A stretch of DNA of 64,000 bases from Candidatus Aenigmatarchaeota archaeon (GTDB lineage: Archaea; Aenigmatarchaeota; Aenigmatarchaeia; GW2011-AR5), in assembly GCA_016193585.1 (NCBI GenBank), contig JACPRW010000003.1:193649-257648 (forward strand), read 5' to 3'. The notes beneath the pieces are model-generated. The model was not told the origin of the DNA. It did no database searches and was given only the letters and a program-made list of their open reading frames with translations. Each line of letters opens with the position of its first letter. Position 1 is the first letter of the stretch. Below are positions 53,846-60,950 of this stretch, in pieces. The position numbers were made by a program, and so were the translations under genes.

Positions 53846-54225
53846 TACGACTCTACTTTCAGCCCTTCAATTCTTGAGAATTGCCGGATATTCCTTGTAA
53901 GCAGTGTTTCGTTACGTTCGATAGCTATCGCGGCAATCATTACATTCTCGACGTCAATTGGCGTGCCCCTTTTTCCCAGAACCCTGCGGATAGTTCCAGC
54001 CTTCTTTGCGCTCTCCATGTCAAAAACCAAAGCACCGAATGCCTGAAACATCTCCAGCAATTTCCGCGCCTTCTCAGAGACCTCTTCAATTCCTCCCCAC
54101 AGTTCGTATACCGTTATGGTGGTAATAAACAATGGTTCGCCTGTATTCCGAAGATGGTCGGCTTTGGTAACGGCGTCCTTCTGGTTTCTGAGAAAGTCTA
54201 TTACAAAGGTTGTATTCAGTATCAT
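53842..54225 (-). CDS. vapC: VapC-like PIN-domain toxin, probably inactive
   Basis: The 127-residue protein is a full-length PIN domain with V-Y-E-L-W at about 39-43 and the usual L-T-R-N-I-R-Q-F end. Normally the first acidic ligand is in M-I-L-D-T; here the sequence is M-I-L-N-T. The later ligand, usually in D-x-x-I-A-A, reads E-N-V-M-I-A-A, so this position also appears to be Asn. Two of the metal-binding acids are therefore replaced, and ribonuclease activity is doubtful. The ATG overlaps the vapB stop (ATGA). Loss of activity matches the broken antitoxin. Confidence 0.85.
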   Translation of the reverse strand: MILNTTFVIDFLRNQKDAVTKADHLRNTGEPLFITTITVYELWGGIEEVSEKARKLLEMFQAFGALVFDMESAKKAGTIRRVLGKRGTPIDVENVMIAAIAIERNETLLTRNIRQFSRIEGLKVESY

Positions 54226-54557
54226 CGGACCAGCGTCCTCAGGCGTTCATTCCTTTTTGAGCTGAGCCTTCTGTTGAGCGCTCTGTTTTCTTTTACAGAC
54301 TTCTCCAGCTTATTCCCTTCCTTTCCGCTCAGTAAGCCTGCAAATTCCATTATATGGTGAATTGCACTGGGTATGTCCTGATATTATTTGCAATTCACCT
54401 ATAGAAAATTGCGCGTTAATACGACATAAGCTGCGCAATTATCTATATCCCTTTTTCCTGTTATTCTGTTTATCACATCGCTGAAACTCTCTCCTCCCTT
54501 TTTCTTGGCAGCAAGCCGCTCGTAGGACTCCTCGGTTATTGAAATTGAGCTCAGCAC
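54222..54557 (-). pseudogene. vapB: vapB antitoxin gene split by a D element
   Basis: A GTG at 54557, overlapping the stop of the 2029-residue gene, starts S-S-I-S-I-T-E-E-S-Y-E-R-L...S-F-S-D-V-I-N-R-I-T-G-K-R-D-I, the DNA-binding half. The element at 54356-54443 follows, with a stop in frame. The toxin-binding half resumes M-E-F-A-G-L-L-S-G-K-E and ends at the vapC start. Deleting the element with one TATAT restores R-D-I-M-E-F-A-G-L in frame. The insertion is 93 bp including the duplication, a multiple of three. A truncated N-terminal product and a restarted C-terminal product are both conceivable. Confidence 0.85.
54356..54443. mobile_element. Simple family D element (88 bp) inserted in vapB
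   Basis: TATAT at 54351-54355 and 54444-54448 flanks the element. It has two hairpins: GTGAATTGCA...TGCAATTCAC and AAATTGCGC...GCGCAATT. This is the only D copy without a nested insertion, so it shows the basic unit. At the site where other copies hold AB it reads CTGGGTATGTCC. Confidence 0.88.
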
Positions 54558-57500
54558 GTCGCCGCCGTCCGCGCCGGCGTGCCGCAGCCGCACACGAAGC
54601 ACGGGTCGACGTGCTTGCAGTCCTGGCGGTAGTCGGCAGTTGTGCCGCCCTTGTACAGCGTGAAGTGCAGATGGTTGGGTGTCGTCGTCGACGGGCAGCC
54701 GCTGCAGCCGACCGTGCCGATTTTCTGGCCTTTCGTAACCGGTGCGCCTGTCGCTATGCCGCTTTCTATCGTATCAAGGTGCGAGTAGTACGAATACCAG
54801 CCGGCCGCATACGGGTCGGTAGCAGAAACCGTTCCTGTATGCTGTATGACGGTGGCATTGCCGCCGGGGCCTGACGTTGCTACAGAGCTAATCGTGCCGT
54901 CATGTGCTGCCCGGACGTCCGTGCCGCGGGCCGCCAGAATATCGATGGAGCCGTGTATCCAGCTTCCTGCGCAGGTATTTCCTGCGGCAGTGTACGTGCC
55001 GTCGCACACGCCTTCCGGACCGCGCGGCGACGTATAGTCAGAGACAGGGCAGTTCACGCCCTGCACCGGGTTGGCGACGCCGCTGCTCGTCGTCACCGCA
55101 GCCTTGATGCACTGCTTCCACTGGTTGTAGTAGTTCATGACCGGAACGGTATAAACGGTATTAATAGTACAACCGCCGCCCTGATAATATTGCGTCAGTG
55201 CCTGTTCAATATTTCCGCCGCAGCTGGCGAGGTTGCCTGAGATGTGCACGGCGCCGCCTCTGAGGTTTTTCGCAGGGTCGAACCGCTCGTCATTCGGCTT
55301 GTCGCAGTTGGCAATTGACAGACCTGCTCCCGGATTCCTGCTGCAGACAGGAACGACATTGCTCGTGCCAGGGCAGCTGCCTGCAACTGTTTGCGTGGCG
55401 TACGACGGCACCTTAAGGCCTCGTGCAATTGCGGAAGCAGGCATGAGCTGCATCATTCCGGCAGCGCCGCACGTGCTCAGCGCATCCGCATTCCAGCCGC
55501 TCTCCTGTGATATGATGGCAGCGATGAGCGCCTGAGGATTCTCGCTGCGCGTCGCGAGTGCCTGCAGTGCCTGGGCATTGGCATCGGCAACCGCAGCATC
55601 TATCTGACCGGCATTCGCATTATACGTGCTTTCCCATGCCTGCACAGAGCCTGTGCATCCTGTCGCCACCGTGCTCGCGCCCCCGCCAGGCGGCACCACT
55701 CCACCGCCGCTCCCGGGGATGCCGAGCGGCGTCGTCACGATAAAGTTCTTCGTGTACTTGACCGTGAACTCGTACTTCGGCAGCTCCGCCCTGATGAAAT
55801 CGGTGCCGGCGATGGTGACCTGCGCGGCGTCGAAGGTGCACAGGAAGGCAAAGACGACGTTGAAGCCTGATTCGATGTCGATGTCCTTCTTGACCTTGAA
55901 CTTGTGCTTTATCGTGTCCGGTTGCTGGTCGAATCCCTCGTAGCTGACGAACGAGTCGTCGCACCGGAATGACCCCGTGCCGCCAGGAGAGGACGGCGGC
56001 ACGGCGATCGACGTCGGCATGTAAATGAAAAGATTATCGCCTTGCTTGAGCCGCACCGCGCCGTCGTCGCGCTTGTTGTTCACGGCGAAGAGGAGGAAGT
56101 TCCGCTGCCTGCCTGCGTAGAGCGGCTGCGGCCCGACGTTGATGGAAATTTCACCAGGCGTCGGGCTGCCGGTGGCGACCACCGGCCTGAAGACGTCTTC
56201 GCCTTCCTGCTGCCGCCGTATGATTTCGTCCTGGTGCATGATGGTGGTCTTGAGCGTCGAGCTCGTGGCGTACGCGTAGGTGACGTTGAATACGATTCGT
56301 GCGTTGCTTGCCTCTGCTTCATGGGCCTGTTGCGGCGCCCATGCCATGATGTTCTTGAACTGCAGCGCCTGCGCTTCGCCTGGCTTGAGTAATGTTCGCA
56401 GCGTCGTCGCATCCGGCGGCTCGAAGTTCGGGTTCTTGCAGCTGTCGTCCTGTGAGTCAGGCGGGCAGCAATACCCCCGGGGACTTCGGTCGCAGTAGAG
56501 ATTAACCTTGACATCGGTTGCCGTGTACTTGCCGTCGTTCTTGACGACGACTGCAGCGGCGAAGTAGGACGGCACGACGCCGCTTGCATCGCGCTTCGAC
56601 GCGGCTACGGTCCGCGGGAATAATTCGAAGTTCTTGATTTCGATGCCCTTGGGAAAGTCCAGCGCCGTTTCGGGTTTGACGTTCTTCGCCGCCTGTATCT
56701 TGGCGTACTCGGTCGGGTTCGTCGTGATGAGCCACACCTCCTGAATCGTCTTGCCGACCGCGTTGACGACGACGATGAGCGGCCGCTTCACCTGGTCGAT
56801 TGCCTGGGTAAAGTGGGCACTGTACGGCCCGAGCGCCACGTAGCCGAAGATGAGCATGACCGCGCCCATCTGGAATATGAAAGTGAACTTGCCCGACGGG
56901 TAGAACTGCATCGCGCCGAGGAAGAAGCAGAGCGCGCCCCAGATGAGGAAGGTGAGGAAGCCCCGTCCCGTGCTCTCGAACATCCATTCCGGCGTCATGA
57001 TTGACGCGAGGAATATGTACGTGCCGTAGGCGGTGATGGCGCCCGCGATGATGTGCGTGAGCGCGTCCAGCGGATACTTCGTGTCCTCGAAGTTGAGCAC
57101 GAGGAAAATGCCGCCCATGATGACGGGCGCAAGCCACAGGTAGAAGAACGGCCCGAACTGGCCGCCGAGCGCGGAACCAAAGACTTTCGAGTTGATGTAA
57201 AACGAAATCATCATCCACTGGAGCACGACCATGCCCGACCCGATGACCCACGGCCCGGCAACGACGCCCCATAAATTCTGGAGGAAGTCCATCCACACCT
57301 CGCGGAAGGTCTGGCCTCCCCGGCCGATGATGCGGAGCGCGCGAAGGAACGATTGCATGGCAGTGTTGCCGCGGGTGATGAGCTCTTCGGCGTAGTCTTT
57401 GGCGTAGTCGTCAAGCTCAGCTGCCAGTTGTTCCTGTATGTCTGAATGAAGCGGAAACTTGTACTGCCGTGCTATCCGCACGGTGACTACGCGCGCTTTT

Positions 57501-60500
57501 TCTTTCAGGTAGTCCCGCAGCGTTGCCGATGCTGTCTCAAGGTCGCGCTCGAACTCCTGCTCGTACTTGTCCCGTTCGTCGAAATACCGTTTCATGGTGT
57601 CCCGTACCTGGTTGAGCGTATCCATTTGTACCGGCGACAGACCGCCGCCTTCCGCTCCTTCAAGCACCCGTTCAGCCATCCCGAGCAGCTTCATCGGCCC
57701 TGCGGCGAGCATGCCGCTACCGAAGAGGCCACCACCCCGGCCTGTTGCTTGTCTTACTAATTGTCGCATCGTCCGCTGGGCTGTCCGGTACTGCTGCTCA
57801 AATTGGCGCAAATTATTCGCGCGCGTCTGGTACCGCACGGTCAGTCCCCGCGTCGGATGGAGGAACAGCCGCTCGTACTCAGCCTCGCCGTAGTCGTGGA
57901 GCATCCGGCGGCCGGTGTTGATGGCTGCAGACAATTGCGGCGATTCTGGCGCTCCTTTCCGGGTTACGTTCCCTCCATGTGTCATATCCCATCGCTCAGA
58001 CCACCGCGTCCCGGCGAGCGCGAGCGGCGTGCCCGCAACGCGGCCGAGCCTGCTGCCGCTCATCTCGGTGCCGGCGATGTAGCCGCCCCTGCCGCTCAGC
58101 AGCGTCGAAGAAGGACGTGTGCTGTGCTCGGCTGTGCCGCCTTTATAGAACGCGGTCATCGCGAATTTCGCGACGCGGTGCTGGACATTATTGATGGTTC
58201 GCGTTTCGATTGGAAGCAAAAATTCCTCGGTAGATGGCCAGTGCGGCGGCTCGGGCAGTTCTCGAGGCCGGATAAGCCGCGCAGCGATGTGCTGCACCCC
58301 GCCGACGATTCGAGGGAAAAACTCTATCCTGACGTCCCCGGAACCTTCAGGGGAAATGAAATCTTCAGGTTTCATTCCTCCATGCGGCGTTTCCCAGTGG
58401 GTGAACGCCAAAACCATGTTCTTTTGTTCATCCGACAGTCCCTGAAACGCTTCTCTACTGATTTCTCGGACACGTCCTCCACTTTCTAAGATAAGAGGGG
58501 GGATCGAGACGGTCATGGGGCCAAGATTCAGCAAACCGAGTGTGAAGTCCGTTTCGCCGACAGGTTCTCCCACTTTTATTTTTTCCACTTCCCCCAGAAG
58601 GGCTTCGAGCAGGCGAATCTGGTCGAGAATAAGAACCTTGGCAGCACCGGCTGTTTCGGCGTCCATCTCCCGCTTGAGGTCTGCCATGTGCTGTACCGTA
58701 TCCTGCTGCCACTTTTCCACAACTGGTATCGTTGTCAGAGGATTCGGTATCCACGGAGGATTTGGTGGTATAGGCAAGCCCGTCGACCACAGGAAAGCAA
58801 CGCCATTGATAATCTTTGGGACAAGGATTCCTGGTGCCGTTATGCGTACCGGAACCCCTCTCGCCGGCATCGAGCGGATGGTGATTTCTAGGCGTATTGG
58901 CTGGCCGGGAGGCGGCGGTGGAGGTGGTGGTGGAGGTGGTGGTGGAGGTGGCAACAATAACAGAGGCGGGCCAGGTGGCAATGCCGGTATTGCCGGCCCC
59001 GGCGGCAGTGCCGGTACATGAGGTCCCGGAGGCAGCGCGGGTGGTGGAGCAGGACCAGGGGGCAACGCAGGATGCGCTGGTCCGGGCGGCAGGGCAGGCG
59101 GACCTGGAGGTCCCGGAGGCAACGCAGGATGCACTGGAGGCGCAGGTAGTGCTAGGTGTGGTGGTCCCGGAGGCAACGCAGGATGCACTGGAGGCGCAGG
59201 TAGTGCTAGGTGTGGTGGTCCCGGAGGCAATGCCGGGTGTTGAGGAGGCGCAGGCAACAGAGGGCGTTGCGGCGGAGCTGGTAGTGCTAGACGCCCCTGA
59301 GCCGGCAGAAGTTCGTAATGCGCTCGAAAGAGCATCGAGCCTGCTATATCGGTTTCGATAACATTATTCTCCACGCGCTTGCTTCCGCGTCCGCGAGTGA
59401 AAAACCACCATCTGAAGGTGAAAACGCGGTTTGCAACGTCCCTGAACTCGAGCGGAGCTTCAAGGCGATACAACCCTGAATATAATTTTACGTATGCAGG
59501 GGTTGCAAAGGCTTCGGAAAAGGTGAACTGCCTGTTCTTGTATTTTTTCTGCGCGTCGGGAAGATTATATCTGCCGCTCGGTCCCTTGGTTCCGTATTCA
59601 ACTCCCTGTACCGTGACATTGGCATTCAGTTGTATCTTTCCCGCCTGCGCGACGATAGTGATGTCATTGCCTATAGTACGGCCGGCAGGTTTTTTTTGAG
59701 GAAGTTGTAGTGGAGGAGTGGCTGATTGCGGTAGAGTCGGTGAACGTGGTGTCGAACCAGCAGAGGGTAGTGGAATTGGCGTTGACGGCGATCTGTTCGG
59801 TAGTTCGGCAAAAGACGCTGGCTGAGGTGCCGGAAGCATGAGACGCTGGGGCGCGGCGGGGAGTGCACGTCGTTGCGCTACTTGGGCAGCCGGTGCATGT
59901 GTCGGCGGAGGCGGCGTCATGTCATAGTGCGCCCGAAAGAGCATTGAACCTGAAATATCGGTTTCGACAACATTACCCTCCACGCGCTTGCTTCCGCGCC
60001 CACGCGTAAAGAACCACCATTTGAACGTAAAGACACGACCTGACGCATCCTGTATTTCGAGCGGCGCCTCAAGTCTGTAGAGGCCCGAGAACAGCTTGAT
60101 GTAAGCTGGCGTCGTAAAAGCGGCAGAGAACGTGAACTGCCTGTTCTTGTATTTTTTCTGCGCGTCAGGACGGTTGTCTCGTCCTGTGGGTCCGCGTGTG
60201 CCGTATTCGACGCCTTCTATCTTGATGTCTATGTTCAGCTGTATTTTTTCAGCTTGTGCTTCGATAGTGATGTCATTGCCGATGGCACGGCTGCCTGACT
60301 GAGGAGCTGTGACTGCCGAAGAAACACCAGCCCGCGATACTGCTGAAGCAGGCTGTGCAGCAGGCGGCAGTGCACTATCCTGTTTCCTTACAGTGCCTGT
60401 TGTCCTGCCGGCACGTTTCGCTTCTTTTTCAAGGACATCACGCGCTTCATTGATTTCCGTGGCGATTTCAGCGTATTTTTTGTCTCCTCCATGAAGGTCG

Positions 60501-60640
60501 GGATGGTAATTCTTCGAAAGCACAACATATGCGCGCCTGACGTCATCGCCGGTATACGCCGCAGGAAGCGGTTGCTGACCATTGCGCGTCAGATACATGT
60601 GGAAAATGATTTCGGCTTCTTCCGGCGTCATTTGTGCCAT
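54551..60640 (-). CDS. 2029-residue fusion: J domain, unknown repeats, 6 membrane helices, ectodomain, lytic transglycosylase and M23 peptidase
   Basis: Order of parts: a J domain at 1-75 with H-P-D at 46-48; two copies of an unknown beta domain (about 116-245 and 322-450, each with G-N-D-I-T-I and W-W-F-F-T-R-G-R-G-S-K-R); a proline-rich hinge with P-A-L-P-P-G-P repeats and a run of about 15 prolines near 563-579; a helical part (about 600-1110); about six membrane helices (1115-1285); an ectodomain like that of lipoproteins 1-4 (1310-1640); an SLT-type lytic transglycosylase with Glu1713 in S-Q-E-S-G-W and G-M-M-Q-L-M-P; and an M23 peptidase with His1896, Asp1900 and H-L-H (1990-1992). The enzymes should face outwards and cut peptidoglycan glycan strands and peptides. 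The J domain should remain inside and could recruit Hsp70. Confidence 0.85.
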   Translation of the reverse strand: MAQMTPEEAEIIFHMYLTRNGQQPLPAAYTGDDVRRAYVVLSKNYHPDLHGGDKKYAEIATEINEARDVLEKEAKRAGRTTGTVRKQDSALPPAAQPASAVSRAGVSSAVTAPQSGSRAIGNDITIEAQAEKIQLNIDIKIEGVEYGTRGPTGRDNRPDAQKKYKNRQFTFSAAFTTPAYIKLFSGLYRLEAPLEIQDASGRVFTFKWWFFTRGRGSKRVEGNVVETDISGSMLFRAHYDMTPPPPTHAPAAQVAQRRALPAAPQRLMLPAPQPASFAELPNRSPSTPIPLPSAGSTPRSPTLPQSATPPLQLPQKKPAGRTIGNDITIVAQAGKIQLNANVTVQGVEYGTKGPSGRYNLPDAQKKYKNRQFTFSEAFATPAYVKLYSGLYRLEAPLEFRDVANRVFTFRWWFFTRGRGSKRVENNVIETDIAGSMLFRAHYELLPAQGRLALPAPPQRPLLPAPPQHPALPPGPPHLALPAPPVHPALPPGPPHLALPAPPVHPALPPGPPGPPALPPGPAHPALPPGPAPPPALPPGPHVPALPPGPAIPALPPGPPLLLLPPPPPPPPPPPPPPPGQPIRLEITIRSMPARGVPVRITAPGILVPKIINGVAFLWSTGLPIPPNPPWIPNPLTTIPVVEKWQQDTVQHMADLKREMDAETAGAAKVLILDQIRLLEALLGEVEKIKVGEPVGETDFTLGLLNLGPMTVSIPPLILESGGRVREISREAFQGLSDEQKNMVLAFTHWETPHGGMKPEDFISPEGSGDVRIEFFPRIVGGVQHIAARLIRPRELPEPPHWPSTEEFLLPIETRTINNVQHRVAKFAMTAFYKGGTAEHSTRPSSTLLSGRGGYIAGTEMSGSRLGRVAGTPLALAGTRWSERWDMTHGGNVTRKGAPESPQLSAAINTGRRMLHDYGEAEYERLFLHPTRGLTVRYQTRANNLRQFEQQYRTAQRTMRQLVRQATGRGGGLFGSGMLAAGPMKLLGMAERVLEGAEGGGLSPVQMDTLNQVRDTMKRYFDERDKYEQEFERDLETASATLRDYLKEKARVVTVRIARQYKFPLHSDIQEQLAAELDDYAKDYAEELITRGNTAMQSFLRALRIIGRGGQTFREVWMDFLQNLWGVVAGPWVIGSGMVVLQWMMISFYINSKVFGSALGGQFGPFFYLWLAPVIMGGIFLVLNFEDTKYPLDALTHIIAGAITAYGTYIFLASIMTPEWMFESTGRGFLTFLIWGALCFFLGAMQFYPSGKFTFIFQMGAVMLIFGYVALGPYSAHFTQAIDQVKRPLIVVVNAVGKTIQEVWLITTNPTEYAKIQAAKNVKPETALDFPKGIEIKNFELFPRTVAASKRDASGVVPSYFAAAVVVKNDGKYTATDVKVNLYCDRSPRGYCCPPDSQDDSCKNPNFEPPDATTLRTLLKPGEAQALQFKNIMAWAPQQAHEAEASNARIVFNVTYAYATSSTLKTTIMHQDEIIRRQQEGEDVFRPVVATGSPTPGEISINVGPQPLYAGRQRNFLLFAVNNKRDDGAVRLKQGDNLFIYMPTSIAVPPSSPGGTGSFRCDDSFVSYEGFDQQPDTIKHKFKVKKDIDIESGFNVVFAFLCTFDAAQVTIAGTDFIRAELPKYEFTVKYTKNFIVTTPLGIPGSGGGVVPPGGGASTVATGCTGSVQAWESTYNANAGQIDAAVADANAQALQALATRSENPQALIAAIISQESGWNADALSTCGAAGMMQLMPASAIARGLKVPSYATQTVAGSCPGTSNVVPVCSRNPGAGLSIANCDKPNDERFDPAKNLRGGAVHISGNLASCGGNIEQALTQYYQGGGCTINTVYTVPVMNYYNQWKQCIKAAVTTSSGVANPVQGVNCPVSDYTSPRGPEGVCDGTYTAAGNTCAGSWIHGSIDILAARGTDVRAAHDGTISSVATSGPGGNATVIQHTGTVSATDPYAAGWYSYYSHLDTIESGIATGAPVTKGQKIGTVGCSGCPSTTTPNHLHFTLYKGGTTADYRQDCKHVDPCFVCGCGTPARTAATC

Positions 60641-60808
60641 TGAGTCACACTCTGGATACTAACGACTATGCATGTCTCGTTGCCTACAAACTTATTGGAG
60701 AGGGCGTAATAAAAAGATTTTAACCGCTTTTCGCTCTGCAAGGAAAATTCCAAAGAATCAGCTGATATGACCTCCTGTAGAGAGTCTATGCAAAACTAAA
60801 GTAATAGC

Positions 60809-60897
60809 AAAGAACATTGATTTTGGAACATTTTACAATGTTCTTTCCCTATAGCAGATTGTGATATAAAGTTCCATTATTATTACAATCTGCTATA
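60809..60897. mobile_element. Family I two-hairpin element, copy identical to 14989-15077
   Basis: All 89 bases match the copy next to truD. It lies between the 763-residue gene and the 2029-residue gene. The rest of 60641-60950 holds no gene; TATA-like tracts near 60710 may serve the 2029-residue gene. Confidence 0.88.
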
Positions 60898-60950
60898 AGA
60901 GAAAAAATGAGAAGAAACGGGAAAAGCGTCGCTTTCCCCCACTTCCTCGT

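Noticed and set aside
54551-60640. The SLT/M23 protein considered as a phage tail or lysis protein
   Set aside because: No capsid, terminase, portal or integrase genes lie nearby, and the protein has a J domain and about six membrane helices that phage tail lysins lack.
3000-60900. Scattered repeats considered as a CRISPR array
   Set aside because: Copies are dispersed, palindromic, of unequal length and not separated by regular spacers; no cas genes are present.
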